50,153 bases of DNA from Kiritimatiellia bacterium (GTDB lineage Bacteria > Verrucomicrobiota > Kiritimatiellia > JAFGHX01): positions 1 to 50,153 of the forward strand of contig JAFGHX010000358.1 in assembly GCA_016929905.1 (NCBI GenBank), in the 5' to 3' direction. How positions within the stretch are numbered: position 1 is the stretch's first letter; each line of letters opens with the position of its first letter. Positions 1-9,290 of the stretch are shown piece by piece. The notes below the pieces were generated by a model. It did not search any database and was not told the DNA's origin. It was given only the letters and a program-made list of their open reading frames with translations. The position numbers were made by a program, and so were the translations under genes.

Positions 1-2
1 CC

Positions 3-296
3 CGCGAGGCATCACGTGGCGCGAGCCGCGGAAGAGCGTGTGGCCAAAAACCCCTTAGGGGCCCCATTGCAGGAGTAGTATCTGGCCTAAGATTCTACTC
101 GCCGAATTTGGCGAGATGGATCAACAGGGACCCGATTGGGGAGGAGGACGTGGGCAGTCTGTATGGCTTCGCGAGGAACAATGCCAATGGGTGGATTGAC
201 GCTGCGGGGCTGTATGTGGGGCCTTTGACGCAAGTTGCGACTCAGGCTGAACCGATCACCATTCATAGGATTTCAGAGGCCATGAGCGACTGGTGA
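3..296 (+). pseudogene. RHS-repeat core, C-terminal remnant
   Basis: The frame is open from the window edge and contains RFYSPNLARWINRDPIGE followed by LYGFARNN and WIDAAGL. This is the conserved RHS-repeat-associated core that precedes the variable toxin tip of RHS/YD-repeat proteins. Upstream residues (about codons 1-25) do not resemble the usual YD-repeat sequence, and only about 35 residues follow the core before a TGA at 294-296. I read it as a decayed or recombined 3' end rather than a working gene, although the main body could lie outside the window. No immunity gene is recognisable next to it. Confidence 0.6.
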
Positions 297-362
297 CGGT
301 CACGCAAACTGCTTGGCTGCAGCTCGGCGGCGGCAAGCGCGCCGTGCGGGAGTGGGCGGCAA

Positions 363-985
363 ATGCAAGAGCCAGAAGCCATAGCGTTACGCAAGAATGT
401 GCCTGTCCTCCGGGACGTGGACGTGCTGGTGGCAGGCGGCGGGCCGGCCGGTATTGGCGCCGCAGTGAGTGCCGCGCGTCAGGGCGTTTCGGTGAGGGCT
501 GGAAGGTGTTCGAGTACCTGAGAGGTCGGCTCGACGCATTCAAAGAAGCGTATGTCGTATCGTCGGGTGTCCAGGCGGGTATTCGGCAGAGCCGGAACTT
601 CAGAGCGACGCACACACTGTGCGAGGACGACCTGCGCCGCGCCGCACGGTTCGACGACGCGATCGCGCTGGCTGTAGGTCTGATCGGGTCGCATGATCCG
701 GCGGGGTCGCACTACGCGTATCATGAACGGCTGGATAGAGTTTGCCAGGTGCCGTACCGGTGTCTCGTGCCCAAGGAGACCGACGGGTTGCTCCTGTCGG
801 GACGTTGCATGGGCGTTGAGCCCAGGATTCAGGACGCGATCCGGCACATGCCGGTCTGCATGGCCACGGGCAGCGCGGCGGGCACGGCGGCTGCGCTGAC
901 CGTGCGGCATGAGTGCCAGGTGGCCGAGGTGCCGATCAAGCCGTTGCAGAATGCCCTGCGGACCAACGGCGCCATCCTGGAATGA
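363..985 (+). pseudogene. FAD-dependent oxidoreductase with internal deletion and frame change
   Basis: From ATG 363 the frame encodes a Rossmann dinucleotide-binding start (VDVLVAGGGPAGIGAA), then runs into a stop at 519. In a different frame, from about 495 to 985, comes the typical C-terminal part of FAD_oxidored proteins: VFEYLRGRL, ESR-like QSRNF, VPYRCLVPKETDGLLLSGRC and MPVCMATGSAAGTAAAL. The expected middle, roughly 250 residues, is missing at the join near 495-505. Members of this family oxidise sugars or other small substrates and are common in polysaccharide loci. The two halves cannot form one protein, so this is a deleted pseudogene directly upstream of an intact isomerase. Confidence 0.85.
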
Positions 986-1009
986 TGTGGTCCAGTGGAG
1001 GTTTGAAAC

Positions 1010-1894
1010 ATGGGAAAAGTATTCGATGCTTCCAACGCAAGAGGGCGAAAAGACCGCTCGCCCGGCGTTGATATCGGACTGCAGCTCTGGACGGTCCGGG
1101 AACTACTTGCGACCGATCCAAAGGCCATCCTGAAGGCGGTCGCGGAGATAGGGTATCGCTCGGTCCAGTGCGATCCTGCTACGGCCGAACAGCATCAAGA
1201 AACCCTCGGAGATCTGGGCCTTCCGGTCTCGAGCATGTATGTGGGCGGGAACACGGTCAACCAGGCCGATGACGCCAAGATCGACCGCACCGTGAACGCC
1301 GTTGCGGAAAGAGGCGTCCACTACCTGATCGCCCACTCTCCCCCCGCCTACCTCAACTCCACCAAGACGGCAGGCCGCAGCAAAGGCGACGCAGCGCTGT
1401 TTTACCGCCAATACGCCGGCGTTTTGAAGCGATGGGGCCTCGCCTGCCGCAAGAACGGGATACAACTCGGGTTCCACGCTCATGCCGCCGAATACGAGCC
1501 GCTCGTTGACAAAACGGCGCTGGAAATCCTGGAGTCCGAACTCTCATCGGAAGAAATGGTATTCGAAGTCGATGTCCTGTGGACAAACATGGGCGGCCGG
1601 GACCCGGTCCGGGTCATCGCGGAATACGGCCCCCGGTGCCGGTCCGTTCATTTCCGGGACCGGCGGGCGGGCGTGAAGGACAGCTATGACTCGAACGCCC
1701 TGCTGCGTTCGAGAAGCAACGTGAGCGTTCCGATCGGAGACGGCATTCTCGACATTGCCGCCGTGATGAAAGAGGCCCGGCGCGTCGGCGCGATGGAATG
1801 GCTGGTCGAACAGGATTTCTTTGACAACGATCCGGTTGAAGAACTGCGGCGCAGCTATCGTTACATCGTTTCCGCGGTCCCTGCAGGCGCTTGA
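1010..1894 (+). CDS. Sugar phosphate isomerase/epimerase-like TIM-barrel protein
   Basis: This 294-residue protein has the xylose-isomerase-like TIM barrel (AP endonuclease 2 superfamily). Metal- and substrate-site landmarks are visible: GFHAHAAEY, FEVDVLW, SVHFRD and a C-terminal EQD. The family isomerises or epimerises free or phosphorylated sugars and inositols in the cytoplasm; the exact substrate cannot be read from sequence. There is no signal peptide. ATG 1010 is chosen because GGAGG lies at 997-1001 with an 8-base spacer. The gene starts 24 bases after the broken FAD oxidoreductase, so the pair was probably an operon before the oxidoreductase was lost. Confidence 0.85.
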   Translation: MGKVFDASNARGRKDRSPGVDIGLQLWTVRELLATDPKAILKAVAEIGYRSVQCDPATAEQHQETLGDLGLPVSSMYVGGNTVNQADDAKIDRTVNAVAERGVHYLIAHSPPAYLNSTKTAGRSKGDAALFYRQYAGVLKRWGLACRKNGIQLGFHAHAAEYEPLVDKTALEILESELSSEEMVFEVDVLWTNMGGRDPVRVIAEYGPRCRSVHFRDRRAGVKDSYDSNALLRSRSNVSVPIGDGILDIAAVMKEARRVGAMEWLVEQDFFDNDPVEELRRSYRYIVSAVPAGA

Positions 1895-2082
1895 AGGCGG
1901 GAGCCATCTCCGGCCGTTACGCACACGGTGACCTTCTCGCTCCCATCGCTGTAGTCCATTCATCCGCCGGAAGCCTCTTCGGCCTTCGTTGCGCTTCGCA
2001 CAACAAATGTTTTCGCTTTCCCGAGATACCTGGCATATACAGACGAATACCGAGCCGGCAGACGGCGTTGGGAGGCATGCAC

Positions 2083-5000
2083 ATGAAGGACCCGTGGTGC
2101 GTGACGGCGATTCTGATCGCTTCGATGGGGCTGAGCGGGGTTGCTGAACCGGAGATCGCGGAGGAACATCCGCTCTACACGGACCACGCGGCGCGGGGCG
2201 TGGAACTGCGGGTCTGGGGCATGCAGTGGCGCGAGGCGAACGGGCATCTCTACCTGAACGAGGACAACCGGGGCAAGCCGTGGGCGGGAGTCAACCTGTC
2301 GTTTGCGGGCGCCGCCGGCCCCGCGCTCACGCTCACCGATGACTGGGCGGCGTTCGGGCACGTGCGGTTCCGCATCAACGGCCTGTCCGACGCCTACGGC
2401 AACATCGGCGCGCCATGCGGTTTCCAGTTCCGCCTGGCCGGCATCGGCCGCTACGAGCGCGTGTCGGGCTCGTTCTATCAGGGCGGCCCGATCGATGCGG
2501 ACCCCGAAACCTGGCACACGGTCCAGATTCCCCTGACGCATTTCGGCGTCAAGCCCGGCGCGAGGATCGACGGGATCAGCCTTCAGTGCAAGGGCCAGCC
2601 CAAAAACGCCTTCGCGGTGGATGGGTTCGCGCTGGTCCGATTGACCGGGCCCGCCCCCGCGGCGGCGGAACGGACAGCGGGCGACGTGGCCCAGCCGTGG
2701 GTGACCTGGCCGGAATACGAGGCGCTGCCCGACCCGCTGAAAGTCGACCGCCGCCCGCCCCGGCTGCAGGACGGCAAGTTCGTCACGGCCGACGGCCGTC
2801 GCACGTTCATCATCAGCCCGTGGGGACAGGAAGACCAGCGGCTCGCGCTGGGCCTGAAGCGTGACGGGTGGGTCGTCCCGCACTACGACCTGTACGACCC
2901 CGCCGCGCAGGGCTGGGTCTACGAGCAGCCGCTGAACGGCGCCAACATGGCCCGGCTCGGTTTCAACTGTTTCGCCGGGCACATGCACCCCGGCCCGTTC
3001 TGGAAGGCGATCGGCTACGACAAGACGCCATCGGGCAACTTCACGGAGGCGGATTTTCTCGAATTCGTGCGCGGCATGAAGGTCCCCTTCTACGTCGACA
3101 TGGTCTGCTTCCCCTGGACGCTCGGCAAGCCGGGCACGGACAAGAAGACGAACCTCGACCCGGCCCTGCTGCATGACGGTAGGCATCACTGGACGCCGTA
3201 CCGCATCATCGGCGAGGGACGCGAAGCGTGGCTGACGATGTGGCGCACGTATGCGCAACGCTACAAAGACGCCGGCGCGAACGTCATCTTCTACGAGTTC
3301 ATGAACGAGCCCGCCTATCTCGCCACCACGCCGGACCACCGCGCGGAATTCGTCGACTGGCTCCGGCGCCGCTATGGAACGCTGGCCGCCGTGAACCGGA
3401 CCTGGTCGACCAACTACGCGAGTTGGGAACAAGTCCGGGACTTCAAGACCCTGTCGGATCATGCCGGCCTGTTCTTCGACTACGACGAGTATCTCGGCGA
3501 CCGGTTCGCGGACCTGATCGCGGCGGGTGTCGAAGCCATCGAGGCCATCACGCCCGGCGTGCCGGCCGCCGTCCAGCCGCTCGGCGACTGCAGCCTCGAG
3601 CCCGGCGAGGCGGTCTACCTCGCCAAGCTGATTCCGCGCCAGCGCGCGGTGCTCACGCCGACCGGCGGCGGGCGTTGGACGTCGTCCATCGGGAACCGGT
3701 CACCGCAGCCGCACACGCTCGAGTGCGGCGTCGCCGCCGCGCCGCTGGATCAGGACCTCATGCTGGCGATGGCGGGCGCCAAGATGCTGTTCGACAACGA
3801 GATGTATCTCGAAGGGCAAACGCGAAAGGACACGCGCAACCGCTGGTGGAAGCATGTCATCGGCGGGTTGGACGGCGCGTCGCTCTTCTCGTGGTCCAAG
3901 CGGGGCTGGGCCTGGCACAAGGGCCGGGAGAACCTGGTCCGGGAAGCGGATCATTTCCCCTGGAGCGCGCTCATTCCCTATGCGCGCCGCGCCGACGCCC
4001 TGCGCGGCACGCTCGACTTCGCGATGGAGATGGAACGGGTGGGCGAGTACGTGCTGCCGAAACCGTGGGGGCCGCCGCCGAAGATCGGATTGCTCTACAG
4101 CTGGGCGAACGCACGCCGCCCCAGATGGGACAAGCACCTTCGCAACAAGGCGGGCCATTACCACGCCGCGCTGCGCTACCTGCACTGGAACGCCGGTGTC
4201 GTGCCCGCGCACATGGCCGAGCCGCGCCGCTTGGCCGCATACGAGATGCTGGTGGCCGGCGGCATCGAGCACGCCGAGCCGGAACTGGTCGACGCGCTGA
4301 CCGCGTACGTCAACGGCGGCGGTACCCTCGTAGTCGGCGAGGGCCGGCTCGACCGCGACCTGTACGGCAACCCGCTCGAGACGGAGGCGCTGCTGGGGGT
4401 GCGTTTCAAGGCCGCCATTCCCGGCCCGATCGGCCGGCTGGTCTATGCCGGGCTCGATGAATTCGCGCCGTTGCCCGGCGACGTCACGGCACGCGCCGGC
4501 GGCTGCGAGGTCGAGCCGCTGCCCGGCACGCAGGTGCTGTGCAAGGACGACGCCGGCCGGGCCATGGTGACGCGGCATGTGCTCGGCCGGGGCAACGTCT
4601 ATTATGTGGCCGCCGATCTCGTCGGCTACCCGCTGGCCAAGCTACTGGCGGGAATCCGGCAGGGCGCGGGCAGCCGCGCGGCGCTGCGGATCACGGCCGA
4701 AGGCTCGGGCGAACTGGCGCCCAACCTGCTCGTCAGCCGCCGCTCCTACGCCAGCCACCATGCGCTGCTCATGCGTAACGGCGACGGGTTCCCGAAACAC
4801 GCGCGCGTGCGGATCGGCGATCTGGACGGCGCATGGCACGTGACGGACCCGCTCGCGGGCAAAGCGTTCGTCGCCAACGGCGGCGCCCGGCAGTGGACGG
4901 CGCAGCGGTTGCGCGAGGAAGGGGTGTCCGTCTGCCTGAGCGGCGGGGACTACGGTCTGTTGCTGCTGACCCGCGCGCCGTGGACCCGGACGGCATTGGC

Positions 5001-5661
5001 CGACACCGACGCCGCGGCGAGCGCGGCCCTGTTCCGCGCCGAACAGGCGCGCTGGGAAGCCGGCCGCGCCGGCAAATCGCATTTCGCCTGCGATCCGTCC
5101 CGCGTCGTCTATGTGGACCTGCGCGGCGCGGCCAACGCGACGAAGGACGACGTCGTGGCCGATGCGGCCCGGCGCTGGCTCGGGTTCCCGTTCACCGAGC
5201 CGCTCGTGCGCACGTTCGCCGGCGTCCCGTTCCAGATCGTGCGCTGGGATCACAACGACGGCAAAGGCTACGTGGCCGTGCGCGGACGCGCGGCGGCCCA
5301 GCACCCAGCCGCGGTGCGCGACATTCCTGTCGGTACCACGGCCGCCCGGCTGTTCCTGCTGCATACCTGCGGCGCCGGCAAGGCGGGCGAAGCCCTCGGC
5401 CACTACGTTGTACGGTACGCCGACGGGACCGCCGCCAAGCTGCCCATCGTCATCGGCGAGAGTATCGCCCCGCTCGATGAGCGCGCCGCCGGCCAGGGCG
5501 GCCCTCTGGCGACGGCGCTCGTCACGAGCAGCCAGGCCGCCTGGCACGTCTACCGCTGGGAAAACCCAAGGCCGGAGGCCGCGATCCGGGCGCTCGACCT
5601 GGTCGCCGCGCCCGAGGCGCCGGACTCGGTCGTACTGGTCGCCGTCACCGCCGAACGGTAA
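2083..5661 (+). CDS. Secreted GH42-like beta-galactosidase
   Basis: ATG 2083 has GGAGG at 2071-2075 and gives a short signal peptide (hydrophobic VTAILIASMGLSGVA), so the 1192-residue product is probably exported. An N-terminal beta-sandwich region (about residues 30-210) precedes a TIM-barrel glycosidase domain. FMNEPAY carries the likely acid/base E409, followed by the GH42-like WLRRRYGTLAAVNRTW; FDNEMYLEG holds a candidate nucleophile, E573. From about 667 (KIGLLYSWANARRP through YVNGGGTLVVGEG) it resembles the beta-galactosidase trimerisation, glutamine-amidotransferase-like domain. The remaining 350 residues are probably beta-sandwich. Substrate specificity is uncertain. The gene is followed by the regulator at 5913. 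Confidence 0.75.
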   Translation: MKDPWCVTAILIASMGLSGVAEPEIAEEHPLYTDHAARGVELRVWGMQWREANGHLYLNEDNRGKPWAGVNLSFAGAAGPALTLTDDWAAFGHVRFRINGLSDAYGNIGAPCGFQFRLAGIGRYERVSGSFYQGGPIDADPETWHTVQIPLTHFGVKPGARIDGISLQCKGQPKNAFAVDGFALVRLTGPAPAAAERTAGDVAQPWVTWPEYEALPDPLKVDRRPPRLQDGKFVTADGRRTFIISPWGQEDQRLALGLKRDGWVVPHYDLYDPAAQGWVYEQPLNGANMARLGFNCFAGHMHPGPFWKAIGYDKTPSGNFTEADFLEFVRGMKVPFYVDMVCFPWTLGKPGTDKKTNLDPALLHDGRHHWTPYRIIGEGREAWLTMWRTYAQRYKDAGANVIFYEFMNEPAYLATTPDHRAEFVDWLRRRYGTLAAVNRTWSTNYASWEQVRDFKTLSDHAGLFFDYDEYLGDRFADLIAAGVEAIEAITPGVPAAVQPLGDCSLEPGEAVYLAKLIPRQRAVLTPTGGGRWTSSIGNRSPQPHTLECGVAAAPLDQDLMLAMAGAKMLFDNEMYLEGQTRKDTRNRWWKHVIGGLDGASLFSWSKRGWAWHKGRENLVREADHFPWSALIPYARRADALRGTLDFAMEMERVGEYVLPKPWGPPPKIGLLYSWANARRPRWDKHLRNKAGHYHAALRYLHWNAGVVPAHMAEPRRLAAYEMLVAGGIEHAEPELVDALTAYVNGGGTLVVGEGRLDRDLYGNPLETEALLGVRFKAAIPGPIGRLVYAGLDEFAPLPGDVTARAGGCEVEPLPGTQVLCKDDAGRAMVTRHVLGRGNVYYVAADLVGYPLAKLLAGIRQGAGSRAALRITAEGSGELAPNLLVSRRSYASHHALLMRNGDGFPKHARVRIGDLDGAWHVTDPLAGKAFVANGGARQWTAQRLREEGVSVCLSGGDYGLLLLTRAPWTRTALADTDAAASAALFRAEQARWEAGRAGKSHFACDPSRVVYVDLRGAANATKDDVVADAARRWLGFPFTEPLVRTFAGVPFQIVRWDHNDGKGYVAVRGRAAAQHPAAVRDIPVGTTAARLFLLHTCGAGKAGEALGHYVVRYADGTAAKLPIVIGESIAPLDERAAGQGGPLATALVTSSQAAWHVYRWENPRPEAAIRALDLVAAPEAPDSVVLVAVTAER

Positions 5662-5677
5662 CGCGTCGCGCGTCGTT

Positions 5678-5840
5678 CTACCACAAACACTTGACCTTCG
5701 CGCTCGCGCGAAGCCTGCGGTCTTTCGTCACCAGACGCGCGCCCAGATAGGCCGCCGTGGCGGCGATCAGCCGATCCGCGGGGTCGGCGTGCAACGCCAT
5801 GCTCACGGCCAGACGCGCAATCGCCGCCGTCCCCTTGACA
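5678..5840 (-). pseudogene. PIN-domain toxin, C-terminal fragment
   Basis: The last 50 or so codons match the end of a VapC-like PIN ribonuclease: ALHADPADRLIAATAAYLGARLVTKDRRLRAS ending in LW, including the DPADR acidic site and the last conserved Asp (TKD). The N-terminal half, with the first catalytic Asp and the Glu, is absent. The homology stops where the promoter of the regulator at 5913 begins, so the arrival of that gene probably truncated it. No antitoxin remains beside it. Confidence 0.7.
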
Positions 5841-5863
5841 TCCACACATGATACAACTATGTT
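5835..5863 (+). promoter_or_regulatory. Sigma-70-type promoter of the GntR regulator
   Basis: TTGACA at 5835-5840 is followed by exactly 17 bases and then TATGTT at 5858-5863. Transcription would start near 5870, giving a leader of about 43 bases before GTG 5913. The dyad at 5850-5886 overlaps the -10 element. Confidence 0.65.
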
Positions 5864-5886
5864 ATAAGACATAACGACAGTATATC
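5850..5886. promoter_or_regulatory. Candidate operator dyad over the GntR promoter
   Basis: A perfect inverted repeat GTTAT-AAGAC-ATAAC (5861-5875) sits at the centre of a longer imperfect dyad whose outer arms are GATAC and GTATATC. It overlaps the -10 box and presumed start site of the regulator's promoter. Repression by the regulator itself is the obvious reading. Confidence 0.5.
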
Positions 5887-5912
5887 GTGAAGCACGGTGT
5901 GGGGAGCGGGGC

Positions 5913-7019
5913 GTGAGCAGAGCGAAGTATCTGGACACGGCGCGGCTGATTCGCGAGCGGCTGCTGCGCGGGGACTACGCGCTGGGCGAGATCCCGGGCG
6001 AGCGGGAGCTGGCCGTGCAGTCCGGGGTGAGCCACATGACGGCGCGCAAGGCGGTTCAGACCCTGCTGGACGAGGGCTGGCTGCGCCGGCGGGGCAACGG
6101 GCGGTTGGCGCCGGCAGCGGCCGAGGCCAAACGCGAGGCGGGCATGCTCGTGGGCTTTCTGGCGCCGGCCTACGTCTCCGGTCACACGGACCGCCTGCGT
6201 GCGGCGCTGGAGCGGTGCGCCGCGGGCCGCGGGGTGCGGGTACGTCCGGTGGACTACGTGCACTGGTCCGACCCGGTGCTGGGGGAGGCGATCGCGTCTT
6301 TCGACGGGACTTTCCTGGTGCCTTCCTCCGAGGCGATGCCTCCGCATGTCATCGACCGGTTGCGGGGCCGGCCCCGGCCATTGGTATCGTTGGAACTGGA
6401 CCTGACGGCGCACGGGATCCCTTCGCTGGACCTCTTCCCGACGGCCTCTATCGACCGGTTGCTGGATCATCTGGCCGCGCTGGGGCATCGGCATATCGTC
6501 TGCCTCAACACGCAGCCGGCCAACCCGATCACCCAGGAGCGGATTGCGCGCTGGCGGTTCTGGTGTGCACGGCAGGGGGTGGACGGCGCCTTGATTGACG
6601 AGCCGGTCGAGCCCTTCCACTCGGCGCTGGAACGGGCGTACACGGTGATGGCCCGCCGGCTGAAGGCGCGGGCGTTCGCGGGCACGGCCATCGTGGCGGT
6701 CACCGAGGCCGCGGCATTGGGCGCCATGCGCGCGCTGCGCGAGCGGGGGTTCCGTATTGGCCGCGACATTTCCATCGGCGCGGTCAACGACGAAGGGCTG
6801 GCCCGGTATCTGAATCCGACGCTGACCGCGCTTCAGATGCCGGACCCGGCTCCATACCTGGAGTTCTGCCTGGACTGGATGGCCGCGGGGGGCGGCGAAT
6901 GGGCGGGGCCGCTGCTGATCCAGCCTTCGGACGTGCCGCTGTTCAAGGGCGAGTCGACCGGACCGTGCTGCCGAGAGGCCCGCGCTCGGCGCGCGAAGAA
7001 GGCGACACGCTCGTCTTAG
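5913..7019 (+). CDS. GntR-type transcriptional regulator with LacI-like sensor domain
   Basis: The 368-residue protein begins with a GntR winged helix (about residues 5-68: TARLIRERLLRGDY, IPGERELAVQSGVSHMTARKAVQTLLDEGWLRR). A periplasmic-binding-protein-like sensor follows (about 75-345), with the usual VGFLAP opening and VAVTEAAALGAMRALRERG segment. This architecture normally binds a sugar to release a repressed operon. It starts with GTG 5913 behind a GGAG-rich stretch. It lies between a GH42-like gene and a GH87-like gene, 36 bases from the latter, so it probably controls the downstream enzymes and, through the dyad at 5850-5886, itself. The inducer is unknown. Confidence 0.85.
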   Translation: MSRAKYLDTARLIRERLLRGDYALGEIPGERELAVQSGVSHMTARKAVQTLLDEGWLRRRGNGRLAPAAAEAKREAGMLVGFLAPAYVSGHTDRLRAALERCAAGRGVRVRPVDYVHWSDPVLGEAIASFDGTFLVPSSEAMPPHVIDRLRGRPRPLVSLELDLTAHGIPSLDLFPTASIDRLLDHLAALGHRHIVCLNTQPANPITQERIARWRFWCARQGVDGALIDEPVEPFHSALERAYTVMARRLKARAFAGTAIVAVTEAAALGAMRALRERGFRIGRDISIGAVNDEGLARYLNPTLTALQMPDPAPYLEFCLDWMAAGGGEWAGPLLIQPSDVPLFKGESTGPCCREARARRAKKATRSS

Positions 7020-7055
7020 AGGGACGATTCGAGAGTCCGGGAGGTAGGTGCACGC

Positions 7056-8888
7056 ATGGATACGAAACGACGTCATGGCAGAGCCCACGAGCGGCCCCCC
7101 CGCCGGACGGGACGCTTTGCCGGGGCACGGCGGCACACGGCCGGGCCAGCCGCCGCCGTGTGTGCGATCATGGCGCTGGCCGCCGGGAGCCGAGCCGGCG
7201 AAACGGAGCCCGCGAAGCACGGGGGCAACGGGAAGCCGGGCGCCCGCGTGCCGTTCGTCACCCTCGAAGCGGAGGAGGCGGCCGGCCGCCGCGGACAAGT
7301 GGTGCGGCTGACCGAACGGCCCAAACCCGGCGTCTGCGCCCCCGAAATCGAGGCATCCGGCCGCGGCTATGTCGAGTTGAAGGACGTCGGCGACCATGTC
7401 GAGTTCCCCTGCCCCGCCGCGGCCAATGCGCTGGTCATCCGCCATTGCCTGCCCGATGCGCCGACGGGGGGCGGCATCTCGGCGACGCTCGGCTTGTACG
7501 TCAACGGCCGGCGGATCCAGGATGTCGCGCTGAGTTCGAAGCACAACTGGCTCTACGCGAAGAGCGACAAGCCGGGCATGAACGGGCAGAGCAATACGCC
7601 GACGCCGTTCCCCCATGCTTTCTGGGACGAAACCGGCCTGTTCCTCGACCGGGCCGTCAAGCCGGGCGATGCCCTGCGTCTGCAGAAAGATGAGCGCGAC
7701 ACGGCGGCGTTCTACCGCATCGACCTCATCGAGCCCGAGTTCGTGCCGCCCCCGCTGGCCCGGCCGGCGAACACGCTCTCGATCGCCGACTACGGGGCAA
7801 AGGGCGACGATGCCGCCGCCGATACCGCGGCGATCCGGCGATGCATCGACGAGGCAGGCACGCAGGGCAAGAGCGTCTGGTTCCCGCCGGGCCGGTATCT
7901 CCAGAACGCGAAGCTGCTCTTGAACGGCGTCCGGGTGCAAGGCGCGGGCATGTGGCACTCGACCCTGCACGCGGTCGCGGGCGCGCAGGCCAAGCGCGTA
8001 TTCGGCGGCTACGGCGGGTTCCGCCTGAGGGGCGAGGGGGCCGGCGTGTCCGACCTGTGCATCGCCGGCAGCGACACGTGCCGGAGCCGGTTCGGTACGA
8101 TCGCCTTCACCGGCGCGGGGCGGCAATGGGCGATCCGGAACGTGTGGATGACGCATCTGACGGTCGGCCTGTGGATGTGCGGTGCGGATGCGGAAGTGAG
8201 CGGATGCCGCGTGCGCATGACGTACGCCGACGGCATCAACATCAACAACGGCAAGGATGCGTACGCGGAGCGGGTGCGGGTGGCGCACAACCACGTGCGC
8301 GGGACCGGCGACGACGGGCTGGCCGTCCTCTCGCACGAGAGTTCGACGAACCGCTCGCGGAACATCACCCTGCGCCGGAACACCGTGGTCGCCGCCTGGT
8401 GGGGCAACACCTGCGACCTGGCCGGCGGGTTCGGACACGTGATCGAGGAGAACCTCTTCCAGGATGCCTGCATGTCGGGGTTCACGATCAACCTGCCCCG
8501 CGCCTACCCCATGCATCCGCTCACGGGCGCGGTGGTGCGCCGCAACACGTTCGTGCGCTGCGGCGGCAACGCGCACGGCCAGCGGCGCGGGGCGATATGG
8601 ATCTTTCCCGGCTCGACGACGATCACCGGCACGACGATCGCCGAGAACCGCATCGTCGACCCGCTCTTCCGCGGTATCCACCTGGCCGGCACGCACACGC
8701 AGGAGCTGGTGTTCGCCGGCAATGTGATCGAGCGGCCGGGCGAGGACGGAATCTATATCGAACAACGCGTGACCGGAGCCGGCACTTTCCGCGACAACAC
8801 GGTACGCGGCCTGGCCGAGGGTCACCGCGCGCTTGTCAACGCCGGAGCCAACGCGTATCGTCTGAGGGCTGAAGGCAACGACTGGTAG
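7056..8888 (+). CDS. Secreted GH87-like alpha-1,3-glucanase, CBM plus parallel beta-helix
   Basis: ATG 7056 follows a GGGAGG Shine-Dalgarno. The 610-residue product has a long arginine-rich N-region before a hydrophobic segment (AAAVCAIMALAAGSRA), consistent with export. Residues about 65-230 look like a CBM35/CBM6-type sandwich (FVTLEAEEA, GYVELKDVGDHVEF, ATLGLYVNG). From about 240 (LSIADYGAKGDD, FPPGRYL, VQGAGMW) a right-handed beta-helix runs to the C-terminus. The order CBM, DTAAFYRIDLIE, then beta-helix is that of GH87 mycodextranases, and D392 (ADGINI) with D419-D420 (GTGDDG) could be the three catalytic aspartates. The family call is from memory of the pattern; a pectate-lyase-like activity remains possible. 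Confidence 0.65.
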   Translation: MDTKRRHGRAHERPPRRTGRFAGARRHTAGPAAAVCAIMALAAGSRAGETEPAKHGGNGKPGARVPFVTLEAEEAAGRRGQVVRLTERPKPGVCAPEIEASGRGYVELKDVGDHVEFPCPAAANALVIRHCLPDAPTGGGISATLGLYVNGRRIQDVALSSKHNWLYAKSDKPGMNGQSNTPTPFPHAFWDETGLFLDRAVKPGDALRLQKDERDTAAFYRIDLIEPEFVPPPLARPANTLSIADYGAKGDDAAADTAAIRRCIDEAGTQGKSVWFPPGRYLQNAKLLLNGVRVQGAGMWHSTLHAVAGAQAKRVFGGYGGFRLRGEGAGVSDLCIAGSDTCRSRFGTIAFTGAGRQWAIRNVWMTHLTVGLWMCGADAEVSGCRVRMTYADGININNGKDAYAERVRVAHNHVRGTGDDGLAVLSHESSTNRSRNITLRRNTVVAAWWGNTCDLAGGFGHVIEENLFQDACMSGFTINLPRAYPMHPLTGAVVRRNTFVRCGGNAHGQRRGAIWIFPGSTTITGTTIAENRIVDPLFRGIHLAGTHTQELVFAGNVIERPGEDGIYIEQRVTGAGTFRDNTVRGLAEGHRALVNAGANAYRLRAEGNDW

Positions 8889-8953
8889 CCGGCGCGCCGT
8901 GTCGTTCCCGATCAGGCGCGCGGCGCGGAATGACGGGATAAGGAGGCCAGAGC

Positions 8954-9290
8954 ATGCCGTCGCAACCGACTCTCGATGCGGGCGCCCCGCAACTTCGAAT
9001 CAGCCCGAACCGGCGGCACCTGGTCGATGCTGAGGGCCGGCCCTTCTTCCTCATGGGGGATACGCCGTGGTTCCTGCAGAAGCTCCGGATCGATGACGTG
9101 CGCCACCTGCTCGAGGACCGGCGGGCCAAGGGCTTCAACGCGCTCTTTCTCGAACTGCTCGACGACAGCCGTATTCCGTCGCGGGACGGCTACGGCAACC
9201 CCGCGTTCGAGACGGACACGGACATCACCCGGCCCGTCGAATCCTACTGGCAGTATGCCGGATTGGGTGTTGGTGTTCAAGGTCTCGTGA
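8954..9290 (+). pseudogene. DUF4038 glycosidase, N-terminal remnant
   Basis: From ATG 8954 the sequence is a clear start of a DUF4038 (apiosidase/GH140-like) domain: LRISPNRRHLVDAEGRPFFLMGDTPWFLQKL, then RAKGFNALFLELLDD and SYWQYA. At about 9258 the coding potential moves to another frame (DWVL) and ends at a stop at 9288. About 350 expected residues, including both catalytic Glu, are missing. It has AAGGAGG before its start and immediately precedes an intact gene of the same family. Confidence 0.75.

Noticed and set aside
2003..2030. Possible sixth copy of the two-part element before the GH42-like gene
   Set aside because: ATGTTTTCG and CGAGATA resemble the halves, but the first half lacks CGAC and the spacing is off by one or two bases.
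5862..8825. A 987-codon open frame on the minus strand
   Set aside because: It is antisense to the GntR and beta-helix genes, which have family motifs; long antisense frames are expected in sequence this rich in GC. The residues show low-complexity Arg/Ala/Gly/Pro composition and no motif.
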